DNA of 64,000 nt from Pseudomonas mucoides. Its GTDB lineage: Bacteria > Pseudomonadota > Gammaproteobacteria > Pseudomonadales > Pseudomonadaceae. The DNA lies in NCBI RefSeq assembly GCF_015461845.1, contig NZ_JACOPW010000009.1, positions 124,001 to 188,000 of the forward strand, given 5' to 3'. Positions 16,988 through 25,299 of the stretch are shown in pieces. The notes below the pieces were generated by a model. That model did not search any database, had not been told where the DNA came from, and was given only the letters and a program-made list of their open reading frames with translations. Each line of letters opens with the position of its first letter. Within the stretch, counting starts at the first letter, position 1. The translations under genes and the position numbers were made by a program.

Positions 16988-17518
16988 ATGAGTGACATGC
17001 ATTTGTCTGATGTAACCACCCTTCGTGAACGGGCTCGCCAGAATGTCGAGAATGGCGCGGTCACTGAAAGCTACAGCGCTGACCGCGATGAAGTCCTGCG
17101 CCTGCTCAACGCCTCGCTGGCCACTGAACTGGTCTGCGTGTTGCGCTACAAGCGTCACTACTTCATGGCCAACGGCTTGAAAGCCCATGTGGCGGCCGAT
17201 GAGTTTCTCGAACACGCGACCCAGGAAGCCGAACACGCCGACCGCCTGGCCGAGCGCATCGTGCAGCTGGGCGGTGAACCAGAGTTCAACCCGGATCTGT
17301 TGTCGAAGAATTCCCATGCCCAGTATGTGGCGGGGAACAACCTCAAGGAGATGGTCTACGAGGACCTCGTTGCCGAGCGTATTGCCATCGACAGCTATCG
17401 CGAGATCATTCAGTACATTGGCGAGAAAGACCCGACTACGCGGCGGATCTTTGAGGACATCCTGGCTCAGGAAGAAGAGCATGCGGATGACATGGCTGAC
17501 ATTCTGAAAGACCTGTAG
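16988..17518 (+). CDS. Bacterioferritin-like/ferritin-like diiron protein
   Basis: A 176-residue four-helix ferritin-like protein. Candidate di-iron ligands are seen in ASLATELVCVLRY, EHATQEAEHADR, YEDLVAERIAIDSYRE and LAQEEEHADDM (paired ExxH motifs). The heme-binding Met position of true bacterioferritin is not obvious. It matches the 'probable bacterioferritin' found at the equivalent place in P. aeruginosa (PA4880, from memory). Iron storage or peroxide detoxification is likely. AGGAG precedes the ATG. It is a single gene followed by a strong hairpin. Confidence 0.87.
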   Translation: MSDMHLSDVTTLRERARQNVENGAVTESYSADRDEVLRLLNASLATELVCVLRYKRHYFMANGLKAHVAADEFLEHATQEAEHADRLAERIVQLGGEPEFNPDLLSKNSHAQYVAGNNLKEMVYEDLVAERIAIDSYREIIQYIGEKDPTTRRIFEDILAQEEEHADDMADILKDL

Positions 17519-17529
17519 CGCTGACAGAC

Positions 17530-17557
17530 CGCCTTCGCGAGCAGGCTCGCGAAGGCG
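17530..17557. terminator. Perfect 13-bp hairpin (REP-derived) between convergent genes
   Basis: CGCCTTCGCGAGC (17530-17542) pairs perfectly with GCTCGCGAAGGCG (17545-17557) across a 2-nt loop. It lies between the stops of the ferritin-like gene and the convergent asmA-like gene and has the REP core CGCGAGC. Confidence 0.7.
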
Positions 17558-17575
17558 TCTTCATTGACGTCGCAT

Positions 17576-19651
17576 TTACCGGGTAGGTTTGACGGTCACC
17601 GGCGCCTTGCCCGCCTTCATCTGCTCCAGCAACGGCGCACACTGGTTCGGCTCGCCACCACTGGGCGCCACCAGCGCCAGCAACCCGGCCGCCGGCGCTG
17701 CAATCACACCCAACGCCACCATCCCCGCCCCGCGCAGCATCAGCGGCACCGCTTTCACCCCGGCATCCGGCTTGATGAACTTGCCCCGTACGTACAGCGG
17801 CGAGCGTAGAGAGATCAAGCGCCAGCCCTTCGACTCCGGCGTAATGGTGAGGTCCAGTTGTTCGGTCGCCATGTTCGCGGTGCCATCGATGTAGATGATC
17901 GCGTTCTCGGTATCGAAGACGAACAGGCGCGTGGTCGCCAGCCCGGTCTTGATGTCGAAGTCGGCCGCCGCGCAATTGATCTTCACTTCCTTGTCGCCGA
18001 AGATTTTGCCGACCACGTAGTTACCGACGTTGAGCCCGGCCAGCTCCATCAGCTCGCGGCTGATCGCGCCATCATTGATCAGCAATTTCAGATTGCCGTT
18101 GGCGCTGCCCAGCAGCTTGGCCACCGAGTTGCCGCGCCCCGAGAGGTCGGCATCGCCATTAAGTTCGCCGAAACTGGTTTTCATTGGTTCGAAGGTCGGG
18201 AACAGTTGCTTGAGCTTGAACTTGCGCGCAGTGAGTTTGGCCTGCCCTTCCAGCGGTTCAGTCCGGCCATTCAAGCGAATCTGCGCTTCCAGATTGCCGC
18301 CCGCCACACCAAAGCGCAGGGGTTCGAGGCTGAGTTGGCCGTCGGTCAACACCAAATGCGTATAGAGGTCGGTGAACGGCAGTTTTTCGCTGTGGACGAT
18401 GCGCTTGCCGGTGAATTCGACGTCGGCGTCCATGTCGCGCCAGCGCTCGGTCTTGAACGCTTCGACCGGCAAAATTTTGTCCGTCGGCTGCTGGCTGTCG
18501 GCGCCACGGGCCTTTTGCTTGGCATTGGAGTCGGCGCCGATCAGCGGTGCGAGGTCGACAAACAGCAGTTGGTTGGAAAGCAGCGAACCACTGAGCTTCG
18601 GCCTTGGCTGACTGGCGACATACGCCAGGCTGCCATGAATGTCACTTTCGCCGATCTTGCCGTTGAAGTCTTCATAGCGGAATACCGCGCCACCCGGCTC
18701 ATGCAGCTTGGCAATCAAGTGCCCGTCGGTGGCGTACGGTGGCGTATCCGGCAGTGTCACACCGGTCAACGGATACAGATTGCCGAGGCTGGTGCCGGCC
18801 AGTTTCAGCCGCAGATCCAGCGCGCCGAGGTTCAGGGGATCGGTCAGGGTCCCGGCCAGTTCGACGCCGGTATCGGCAATCTTCACCTGCGCCTGGAGCG
18901 GGAACGGCTTGGCCGCGTCCTGCAACGCCAACAAGCCGCCGATCTTGCCGGAGCCCTCGAGTTTCTGCGCGTGGTATTGGCCTTTGACCTTGAGGGCGAA
19001 GGCGTAGTCCTGGGGCGCAGCACCCTTCTCAAGCGCGGCTTTCGCGGCCTTGTCACCGACGATGTCGCTGAACGGAATTGGCTTGCCCAGCGGATCGATG
19101 AGCACATCGAGCTGCGTCTTCAGGTTCTGGTCGTCAAGGGTAACGTGGCTCTTGTCGAAGCCGATGGCGCCGATATCGACCACCCAGTTCGACGGTTCGG
19201 CGTTGGGGTCTTTCGGGTCGAATTTGAAGGTCCAGTTCGCGCGGCCATCAGCCAGGCGTTGGAGCTGGGCGTTCGGTTCGGTCAGGTCGATACGCGGGAT
19301 GACCACTCGCTGCGCCAGCAGGGCCAGCGGCGAAATACGCAATTCAACGCGCTTGAGGGTGACCATCTGCGGTTGTTTCGACCAGTCCGGGTTGCCGAGA
19401 CTCAAGTCTTCGGCCACCACATGCGGCCACGGCACCCAGGCCCGCCAGCCACCCTCGTCAGGCTCGCGCTGCCAGACCACCGCGAGGTTGCCATTAATAG
19501 CAAACGCTCGGTGCAGCTCTTCGGAGACTTTGGTGTTGATCGTGGGTTTGATCCGGTTCCAATCGAAGAACACGATGATCAGCACGAGTATCGCCAGCAG
19601 AACAACCAGGCTGGCAAAGACCCAGGCGAAAATTTTGGGGGTGCGCGTCAT
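17576..19651 (-). CDS. AsmA-family protein
   Basis: A 691-residue protein. One N-terminal membrane anchor (residues ~6-28, FAWVFASLVVLLAILVLIIVFF) is followed by a long beta-rich periplasmic region. AsmA-like features are the opening NTKVSEELHRAFAINGNLAV, the central LKLKQLFPT-like repeat units and a C-terminal DGAISRELMELAGLNVGNYV segment. AsmA-type proteins bridge the envelope and are linked to lipid transport and outer-membrane homeostasis. It ends with a hydrophobic stretch (VALGVIAAPAAGLLALVAPSGG). AGGAGT precedes the ATG. It is a single gene. Confidence 0.92.
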   Translation of the reverse strand: MTRTPKIFAWVFASLVVLLAILVLIIVFFDWNRIKPTINTKVSEELHRAFAINGNLAVVWQREPDEGGWRAWVPWPHVVAEDLSLGNPDWSKQPQMVTLKRVELRISPLALLAQRVVIPRIDLTEPNAQLQRLADGRANWTFKFDPKDPNAEPSNWVVDIGAIGFDKSHVTLDDQNLKTQLDVLIDPLGKPIPFSDIVGDKAAKAALEKGAAPQDYAFALKVKGQYHAQKLEGSGKIGGLLALQDAAKPFPLQAQVKIADTGVELAGTLTDPLNLGALDLRLKLAGTSLGNLYPLTGVTLPDTPPYATDGHLIAKLHEPGGAVFRYEDFNGKIGESDIHGSLAYVASQPRPKLSGSLLSNQLLFVDLAPLIGADSNAKQKARGADSQQPTDKILPVEAFKTERWRDMDADVEFTGKRIVHSEKLPFTDLYTHLVLTDGQLSLEPLRFGVAGGNLEAQIRLNGRTEPLEGQAKLTARKFKLKQLFPTFEPMKTSFGELNGDADLSGRGNSVAKLLGSANGNLKLLINDGAISRELMELAGLNVGNYVVGKIFGDKEVKINCAAADFDIKTGLATTRLFVFDTENAIIYIDGTANMATEQLDLTITPESKGWRLISLRSPLYVRGKFIKPDAGVKAVPLMLRGAGMVALGVIAAPAAGLLALVAPSGGEPNQCAPLLEQMKAGKAPVTVKPTR

Positions 19652-20040
19652 TGCACAGGACTCCTGAATACGACTGAGCGCCCTGACTGCGACGCACGTA
19701 TGAAACGTTAGGCCAGAACCGGCCTGCCATGACAGCTAGGACTGGGAAAAGCCGCGCAGGTTTAACCGAAAAGCCTATTAACGTTCAAATAATCCCCCAC
19801 GATCACTCTGCGCACTCCAAACGGTGTTACCGCCACCCGCACTGCTGTGCGGCATGAGTGAGTCGAAACTACCCACTCCAGTGCAAAAACACCCGACGGA
19901 AAGGCCCGGTTTAGAGCCCTCCAGCAGAACAATCAATTCTGTTGATTATTACCATTGCGTTTATGAACTTTCATATCGACTTATCGAGAGTAGCATTGCC
20001 CTCGTACCCACTTTATCGCCCTCCCAAGGAGCACCCCATC
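19652..20040. other. Intergenic region upstream of the repeat-protein gene; no gene seen
   Basis: 389 bp without a supported gene. It holds a perfect small hairpin CCGCAC-TGCT-GTGCGG (19837-19852), an inverted repeat AATCAA-N5-TTGATT (19931-19947) in an AT-rich stretch, and the Shine-Dalgarno AAGGAGC of the next gene at about 20026. A promoter for that gene is expected in the AT-rich part, but no clean -35/-10 pair was found. Confidence 0.5.
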
Positions 20041-20511
20041 ATGAAACGCCAATTACTGCTTAGCCTGACCCTCTCGATGCTAGCCAGCACCGCTTTCGCT
20101 CTGCCAGCCGCTGATCAGGCCACTCCGCAAGTCAAAGACAGCCACTCGGTGTTCAGCCAAACCGTCGCCGCTGATGGTTCCGACCGCACTCCACAAGGCC
20201 AGACCCTTGCCGAAGGCGGTAACGATCGCCTGAAAGAAAAAGGCTTGATCACTCAAGATGGCACGGATCGCACCCCACAAGGCCAGGCCCTGGCTGCTGA
20301 CGGTTCCGATCGCACTCCACAAGGTCAAACCCTGGCTGCTGACGGTTCCGATCGCACTCCACAAGGTCAAACCCTGGCTGCTGACGGTTCCGACCGTACT
20401 CCACAAGGCCAAACCCTGGCTGCTGACGGTTCCGACCGTACCCCACAAGGCCAAACCCTGGCTGAAGGTGGTGGTGACCGCGTGATCGAACGCAACAGCG
20501 CTCTGAGCTAA
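20041..20511 (+). CDS. Exported protein made of eight 14-residue repeats
   Basis: A 156-residue protein. Signal peptide: MKRQLLLSLTLSMLASTAFA, cleaved before LPAAD. After a 24-residue lead the rest (residues 45-156) is exactly eight units of 14 residues with consensus DGSDRTPQGQTLAA. Units 3-7 are near identical; units 2 and 8 diverge but keep Gly-x-Asp-Arg. No cysteines or hydrophobic core are visible, so it is likely disordered or elongated and very hydrophilic. AAGGAGC sits before the ATG, chosen over upstream in-frame starts because it begins the signal peptide. It is followed by an intrinsic terminator. I do not recognise a function; similar small repeat proteins occur in other Pseudomonas. 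Confidence 0.85.
   Translation: MKRQLLLSLTLSMLASTAFALPAADQATPQVKDSHSVFSQTVAADGSDRTPQGQTLAEGGNDRLKEKGLITQDGTDRTPQGQALAADGSDRTPQGQTLAADGSDRTPQGQTLAADGSDRTPQGQTLAADGSDRTPQGQTLAEGGGDRVIERNSALS
20173..20508 (+). repeat. 42-bp tandem repeat, eight units, inside the exported-protein gene
   Basis: Eight in-frame 42-bp units encode the 14-residue repeats. The units between about 20299 and 20466 are almost identical at the DNA level, differing by a few synonymous bases (GATCGCACT versus GACCGTACT), a sign of recent slippage or gene conversion. Confidence 0.9.
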
Positions 20512-20531
20512 GCCTCATGGCCGCCCTGAAA

Positions 20532-20559
20532 AAAAGCCCAATCCCCGGATTGGGCTTTT
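20532..20559 (+). terminator. Intrinsic terminator of the repeat-protein gene
   Basis: A 13-bp perfect stem (20532-20544 / 20547-20559: AAAAGCCCAATCC / GGATTGGGCTTTT) with a 2-nt loop and a terminal T-run, 20 bp after the stop codon. Confidence 0.9.
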
Positions 20560-20669
20560 GACTTATAGAGAAGCCGCGTTTTCCCCCGCCTGCCCCCGAT
20601 AGTCGTTCGACGCCAGCGAAGCCGATTTGCTAGAGTGCGCCGCTGTCCTGTCCAGAAAACACCCTTGCG

Positions 20670-21302
20670 ATGCTGCCCCGCGCCGAACAGAAACAACAAA
20701 CCCGCAACGCCCTGATGGACGCTGCCCGTCACCTGATGGAATGCGGCCGAGGATTCGGCAGTCTCAGCCTGCGCGAAGTGGCGAAAACCGCTGGCATCGT
20801 GCCCACCGGTTTCTACCGGCATTTCGCCGATATGGATGAACTGGGCCTGGTGCTGGTCAGCGAAGTCGGTCAGACCTTCCGCGAAACCATTCGCCTGGTG
20901 CGCCATAACGAATTCGTCATGGGCGGCATTATCGATGCGTCGGTGCGGATCTTTCTCGACGTGGTCAGTGCCAATCGTTCGCAATTTCTGTTTCTTGCCC
21001 GTGAGCAATACGGCGGATCGCTGCCCGTGCGGTTGGCGATCGGGCGGTTGCGCGAAGACATCAGCTCGGATCTGGCGGCCGACTTGTCGTTGATGCCAAA
21101 GCTGCAGCATCTGGACATTGCCGGGTTGAGCGTGATGGCGGACCTGATTGTAAAAAGCGTGTTCGCGACACTGCCGGACATCATTGACCCGCCCGCCGAA
21201 GCGCTACCGGAGCATCTGACGCCGCAAGCGAAAATCACGCAGCAACTGCGCTTCATCTTCATCGGCCTGAAACACTGGCAAGGCCTCGGTAGCACAGAAT
21301 AA
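20670..21302 (+). CDS. desT: TetR-family regulator of unsaturated fatty acid synthesis, DesT
   Basis: A 210-residue TetR regulator. The opening PRAEQKQQTRNALMDAARHL and the helix-turn-helix SLREVAKTAGIVPTGFYRHF match P. aeruginosa DesT, which senses the saturated/unsaturated acyl-CoA ratio and represses the desCB desaturase operon. Also DesT/FabR-like is FLFLAREQYGGSLPVRLAI. In PAO1 desCB lies directly beside desT; here the neighbour is the repeat-protein gene, so the target must be elsewhere or lost. It precedes ureE in the same direction with a 196-bp gap, as in PAO1. The start has no obvious Shine-Dalgarno. Confidence 0.88.
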   Translation: MLPRAEQKQQTRNALMDAARHLMECGRGFGSLSLREVAKTAGIVPTGFYRHFADMDELGLVLVSEVGQTFRETIRLVRHNEFVMGGIIDASVRIFLDVVSANRSQFLFLAREQYGGSLPVRLAIGRLREDISSDLAADLSLMPKLQHLDIAGLSVMADLIVKSVFATLPDIIDPPAEALPEHLTPQAKITQQLRFIFIGLKHWQGLGSTE

Positions 21303-21498
21303 TCCCCTATCCCCGCTCCCATAAGGAGTTGCATCGCTGCAAATTGGTGCGCCACACCCTATCCCCGCACCAATTTCAGCCAAAACCCTGCAACATCCAG
21401 AAACACCCACTGCGCTCCGACAGGTATTTCCTACGTATCCCCCGATTGGCAAGCCCCTTGCTCTAGCCTGAGCATTGCCCATTGCTGGAAGCCTACCG

Positions 21499-21999
21499 AT
21501 GCTGGTGATTCATCGCAGAATCGACCCTCGACCCGTCTGGGCCGCTGAATTGCACCTGACCTTCGAAGCCCGGAGTAAAAGCCGTTTGCGCTGTTTCAGT
21601 GCCGAAGGTGAAGACGTCGGGTTATTTTTGGAGCGCGGTCAGCCGCCCCTGTATGACGGCGAGTGCCTGCAAGCCGAAGACGGGCGCATCGTGCGTGTTT
21701 GCGCCCGCCCCGAACAATTGCTGCACGTTACCTGCGCCAACGCCTTCGAATTGACTCGCGCCGCCTATCACCTCGGCAACCGCCATGTCGCCCTGCAGAT
21801 CGGTGATGGCTGGCTGCGCCTGCTTGACGATTACGTGCTCAAAGCCATGCTCGAACAGCTGGAGGCCAAGGTCGAAAACATCGAAGCGCCGTTCCAGCCG
21901 GAACACGGCGCCTATGGTGGCGGCCATCACCATTCGCGGCATGGCGACGAAGACTTCAACTACCCACCGAAACTGCACCAGTTCGGCGTCCGTTTATGA
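21499..21999 (+). CDS. ureE: Urease accessory protein UreE (nickel metallochaperone)
   Basis: A 166-residue chaperone that carries nickel to the urease apoprotein complex. The N-terminal domain (MLVIHRRIDP onward) and metal-binding domain (CANAFELTRAAYHLGNRHV with the conserved His) are present. The C-terminal tail is His-rich (HGAYGGGHHHSRHGDEDF), which can bind extra nickel. The ATG at 21499 is preferred over an in-frame TTG at 21475. It overlaps ureF by four bases (ATGA), indicating translational coupling in ureE-ureF-ureG-ureJ. Confidence 0.96.
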   Translation: MLVIHRRIDPRPVWAAELHLTFEARSKSRLRCFSAEGEDVGLFLERGQPPLYDGECLQAEDGRIVRVCARPEQLLHVTCANAFELTRAAYHLGNRHVALQIGDGWLRLLDDYVLKAMLEQLEAKVENIEAPFQPEHGAYGGGHHHSRHGDEDFNYPPKLHQFGVRL

Positions 22000-22670
22000 A
22001 CCCGGCCTGGGCGCTGCTGCGCCTGGCCAGTCCGCAGCTGCCGATTGGCGGCTACAGCTATTCCCAAGGTCTGGAAATGGCGGTGGATAACGGCCGCGTG
22101 AGCGATGCAGACGGCGCGCGACGCTGGATCAGCGATCAATTGTTGCTGAACCTGGCGCGGTTCGAAGCACCGCTGTTACTCGCCCATTGCGTGGCCGCCG
22201 CGGAGGAAAACTGGGCCGAATTGCAGCAACGCTGCGAAGAACACCGGGCCAGTCGGGAAACCCGCGAATTGCATCAAGAGAGCCGGCAGATGGGCTACTC
22301 CTTGCAACAACTGCTCAGCGGTTTGCCGGAACTCGACGCACCCGCCCGCGCCTTCCTCGAACAACGCCCCGAACCGCATCTGGCCCTCGGCTGGGCGCTG
22401 GCCGCCCGGGCCTGGGGGATCAGTCCGCAGGATGCGCTGGCCGCGTGGCTCTGGAGCTGGCTGGAAAACCAGTTGGCGGTGCTGATGAAAACCCTGCCGC
22501 TGGGCCAGCAAGCCGCGCAACGCCTGACCAGCGAACTGCTGCCGCTGCTGCAACAAGCCCAGCAGGACGCCACCCGAATCAACCCCGAACACTATGGCAG
22601 CGCCGCGTTTGGCCTGTCCCTGGCGTGCATGGCCCATGAGCGCCAGTACAGCCGTCTGTTCCGTTCCTAG
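21996..22670 (+). CDS. ureF: Urease accessory protein UreF
   Basis: A 224-residue, mostly helical protein that acts with UreD and UreG during GTP-dependent insertion of nickel into urease. Family landmarks are LLRLASPQLPIGGYSYSQGL at the N-terminus and INPEHYGSAAFGLSLACMAH near the C-terminus. It overlaps the end of ureE by four bases and is followed by ureG after a 23-bp gap. ureD is not in this window; in Pseudomonas it usually lies with ureABC. Confidence 0.96.
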   Translation: MNPAWALLRLASPQLPIGGYSYSQGLEMAVDNGRVSDADGARRWISDQLLLNLARFEAPLLLAHCVAAAEENWAELQQRCEEHRASRETRELHQESRQMGYSLQQLLSGLPELDAPARAFLEQRPEPHLALGWALAARAWGISPQDALAAWLWSWLENQLAVLMKTLPLGQQAAQRLTSELLPLLQQAQQDATRINPEHYGSAAFGLSLACMAHERQYSRLFRS

Positions 22671-22693
22671 GGCCTTTTAAGTTGGAGAACCAC

Positions 22694-23308
22694 ATGAACA
22701 CACAACCCCTGCGCGTCGGCATCGGCGGCCCGGTCGGTTCCGGTAAAACCGCGTTGACCCTGGCCCTGTGCCTGGCCCTGCGCGAGCGCTACAACCTGGC
22801 CGTCGTCACCAATGACATCTACACCCGCGAAGACGCCGACTTTCTGGTGCGCAACGAAGCCTTGGCGCCGGAGCGGATCATCGGTGTGGAAACCGGCGGC
22901 TGCCCGCACACGGCGATCCGCGAAGACGCCTCGATCAACCTCGAAGCCGTGGATCAACTGAACCGCCGCTTCCCGGGGCTGGACCTGATTCTGGTGGAGT
23001 CCGGTGGCGACAATCTGTCTGCGACGTTCAGCCCCGAACTGTCCGACCTGACCATCTATGTGATCGACGTTTCGGCCGGCGACAAGTTGCCGCGCAAGGG
23101 CGGTCCAGGGATCTGCAAATCCGATCTGCTGGTGATCAACAAAGTCGACCTCGCGCCATTGGTAGGTGCGTCGCTGGAGATGATGGACAGCGACACCAAA
23201 CGCATGCGCAACGGCAAGCCGTTTGTCTTCAGCAACCAGAAAACCGGTCTGGGCCTTGAAGAAATCATCGCCTTCATCGAACGCCAAGGCCTGCTGACAG
23301 CCGCCTGA
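22694..23308 (+). CDS. ureG: Urease accessory GTPase UreG
   Basis: A 204-residue SIMIBI-class GTPase that drives nickel delivery to urease. The P-loop GIGGPVGSGKTAL is at residues ~9-21, the metal-binding Cys-Pro-His motif in GGCPHTAIRED, ESGGDNL, and the G4 motif NKVDLA. The ATG at 22694 is chosen over an in-frame TTG at 22682, since TTGGAGA serves as its Shine-Dalgarno. Length is normal for the family. Confidence 0.97.
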   Translation: MNTQPLRVGIGGPVGSGKTALTLALCLALRERYNLAVVTNDIYTREDADFLVRNEALAPERIIGVETGGCPHTAIREDASINLEAVDQLNRRFPGLDLILVESGGDNLSATFSPELSDLTIYVIDVSAGDKLPRKGGPGICKSDLLVINKVDLAPLVGASLEMMDSDTKRMRNGKPFVFSNQKTGLGLEEIIAFIERQGLLTAA

Positions 23309-23336
23309 CCACCACTTATCAACAGGAAGCTTATCC

Positions 23337-23909
23337 ATGACACTGAAACGTATTCTGGGCGCCATGGCCCTGCTGCTGACCCCGGCCATCGCCTTCGCCC
23401 ATCCGGGACATGGCGACAACGGCCTGATCGCCGGTATCAGCCACCCGATTGGCGGCCTCGATCACTTGCTGGCGATGGTGGCTGTTGGCTTGTGGGCGGC
23501 GCAGCAAAAAGGCGCGGCGCGCTGGGCGCTGCCGTGTACGTTTGTCGGCACGATGTTGATTGGCGGGTTGCTGGGGTTTGAAGGGCTGAACCTGCCGGCG
23601 CTGGAAGGCGCGATTGCCGCGTCGGTGCTGGCGCTGGGTCTGGCGGTGGCGTTGGCGGTGCGTCCGCCATTGAGCCTCGCGGTGGCGGCGACGGCGTTGT
23701 TTGCGCTGTTCCATGGTGTGGCGCATGGGCTGGAGTTGCCGGACATGTCGAGCCCTTGGGCGTATGCGGCCGGGTTCGTGGCAGCGACGGCGGCGTTGCA
23801 TGGGTTGGGTTATGCGGTCGTTCGGGTGTTGCCGCACGCGGCGGCTCCGCTGGTTCGATTGGCGGGCGCGGCGTCCGCAGCGACTGGCGTGTGGTTGTTG
23901 GCGGGCTGA
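23337..23909 (+). CDS. ureJ: HupE/UreJ family metal-uptake membrane protein
   Basis: A 190-residue protein. A cleavable signal-like N-terminus (MTLKRILGAMALLLTPAIAFA) is followed by HPGHG and the family motif HPIGGLDHLLAMVAVG. About six hydrophobic helices are seen, with further histidines in LFHGVAHGLELP. HupE/UreJ proteins import nickel or cobalt, so this would supply nickel to the urease encoded by the flanking genes. It starts 28 bp after ureG and is the last gene of the operon, followed by an inverted REP pair. Confidence 0.92.
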   Translation: MTLKRILGAMALLLTPAIAFAHPGHGDNGLIAGISHPIGGLDHLLAMVAVGLWAAQQKGAARWALPCTFVGTMLIGGLLGFEGLNLPALEGAIAASVLALGLAVALAVRPPLSLAVAATALFALFHGVAHGLELPDMSSPWAYAAGFVAATAALHGLGYAVVRVLPHAAAPLVRLAGAASAATGVWLLAG

Positions 23910-23934
23910 TTTCTTTATCGCCGGTAATGGCCTC

Positions 23935-24000
23935 ATCGCGAGCAAGCTCGGCTCCCACAGTGGAATGCGTACTCCTGTGGGAGCCGAGCTTGCTCGCGAT
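23935..24000. repeat. Perfect inverted REP doublet
   Basis: Two 26-bp REP copies (23935-23960 and 23975-24000) are exact inverted repeats around a 14-bp spacer, core GCGAGCAAGCTCGGCTCCCAC. It lies between ureJ and the epimerase gene and can form a long cruciform or RNA hairpin. Confidence 0.92.
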
Positions 24001-24077
24001 GGCGGCCTGACAGACACCGCATCTCTCAGGCCTGCTAACATGTCGCGCAATCAACCCTGCCGTGACGACGCCAGCCA

Positions 24078-25205
24078 ATGCCGCCTGTTTCCCGCTCCGC
24101 CTCCCAGCCTGAATTGACCGCCCTGTTCGCCTCGGTGCAACAGCACTTCCAGGACGTGATCGTGCCGCTCTGGCAAGGCCCCGGCTGGAATGCCGACATG
24201 GCGCTGCCGTATGAGGCGCTGGACGCGGAGCATCAGCCGCTGCCGCCTCAACGCTATCGGGCCATGGCCTGCGCACGGCAGCTGTATCTTTTCTCAAGCC
24301 TGATCGGCCAGGTGCCGGGCGCCGAAGCGCGTGCCGCCGTGCTGTTCCGATCCCTTCAGCAGCACTTCCACGATGCCGAGCACGGCGGCTGGTTCTACAG
24401 CATCGACCCGCAAGGCGCGCCACTCGACCCGCGCAAAGACCTCTACACCCACGCATTCATTCTGTTCGCCTGCGCCCATTACTGGGACAAGGTTCGCGAG
24501 CCGCTGGTGGAATCGGTACTCAATGCAGCGCTGGAAGTGATCGCTCAGCGTTTCGCGACGGGCGACGGCCTGTACGAAGCCAGCCTCGACCGTGGCTGGT
24601 CCTCGCTTGATTCCGGGCCGCTGCAAAATCCCCTGATGCACTTGGCCGAAGCCTTCCTTGCCACCCTGTCGGTGCGTGAAGACGCCGCCGTGCAGCGGGC
24701 GCTCGTCGACTTATGCACAGCCATGCAGAAGCGCTTCATCGACCCGCAACAGTGCGTGTTGATGGAGAAGCCGTTGGGTGCTGTGGATAACTGGTTTGAG
24801 CCGGGGCATCAGTTCGAATGGTATTTCCTGCTGGAATCTTCGCCGTTACTGCGCGGCTCGGCATTACATGTGTCGCTTGATCATGCATTTACGCTGACCG
24901 AGCAGCGGGGTGTTGATCCACAGACGGGTGCCGTTGTCGCGATGCTCGATCTGGAGGGTTCTGCAAAGGATGCCACCCAGCGCATCTGGGCCCAGGCTGA
25001 ATACCTGCGCGCCCTGACCTTGCGGCCCGACAGCGAGGCCTCTGTGCAGCGTCAATTGCAGGCGCTGCAACAGCATTTCCTGCATGCGGGCGGTTGGTAT
25101 GAGTGTCGTGATGAGAAAGGCGACGTGAGCCGCAAGGACATGCCGTCGACGACGCCTTATCACTTGGCGACCTGCTATCGCGGGCTGGTCGAGTTTCTCG
25201 GCTAA
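24078..25205 (+). CDS. AGE-family (N-acylglucosamine 2-epimerase-like) sugar isomerase
   Basis: A 375-residue (alpha/alpha)6-barrel protein. AGE/YihS landmarks are YRAMACARQLYLFSSLIGQ (conserved Arg in the barrel), HFHDAEHGGWFYSID, DLYTHAFILFACAHY, NWFEPGHQFEWYFLL with the catalytic-type His, and CRDEKGD near the end. Family members interconvert aldose/ketose pairs (mannose/fructose) or epimerise N-acetylglucosamine. Which of these applies cannot be decided from the sequence. It is a single gene flanked by REP doublets on both sides. Confidence 0.85.
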   Translation: MPPVSRSASQPELTALFASVQQHFQDVIVPLWQGPGWNADMALPYEALDAEHQPLPPQRYRAMACARQLYLFSSLIGQVPGAEARAAVLFRSLQQHFHDAEHGGWFYSIDPQGAPLDPRKDLYTHAFILFACAHYWDKVREPLVESVLNAALEVIAQRFATGDGLYEASLDRGWSSLDSGPLQNPLMHLAEAFLATLSVREDAAVQRALVDLCTAMQKRFIDPQQCVLMEKPLGAVDNWFEPGHQFEWYFLLESSPLLRGSALHVSLDHAFTLTEQRGVDPQTGAVVAMLDLEGSAKDATQRIWAQAEYLRALTLRPDSEASVQRQLQALQQHFLHAGGWYECRDEKGDVSRKDMPSTTPYHLATCYRGLVEFLG

Positions 25206-25218
25206 CTGACAGATCGCT

Positions 25219-25284
25219 ATCGCGGGCAAGCCGCGCTCCCACAGGGATCACACTGTACCTGTGTGAGCGTGGCTTGCCCGCGAT
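25219..25284. repeat. Inverted REP doublet (GCGGGCAAGCC class)
   Basis: ATCGCGGGCAAGCCGCGCTCC from 25219 is matched by an imperfect inverted copy ending GTGGCTTGCCCGCGAT at 25284. It lies between the convergent AGE and SDR genes. Confidence 0.88.
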
Positions 25285-25299
25285 GGCCGTTACGCGGTC

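Noticed and set aside
17858..19711. 617-residue open frame opposite the asmA-like gene
   Set aside because: Composition is Gln/Arg/Leu-rich with no recognisable domain; the reverse-strand AsmA protein is clearly the coding one.
20173..20508. Regular 42-bp repeats as a CRISPR array
   Set aside because: The units are contiguous, keep the reading frame and have no unique spacers; they are coding repeats.
24782..24790. Single TTATCCACA (reverse complement) inside the AGE gene, and others at 10494, 14245 and 61540
   Set aside because: Isolated copies within genes; coding-driven occurrence is likely, so no function is proposed. They do show that the 9-mer is not rare here.
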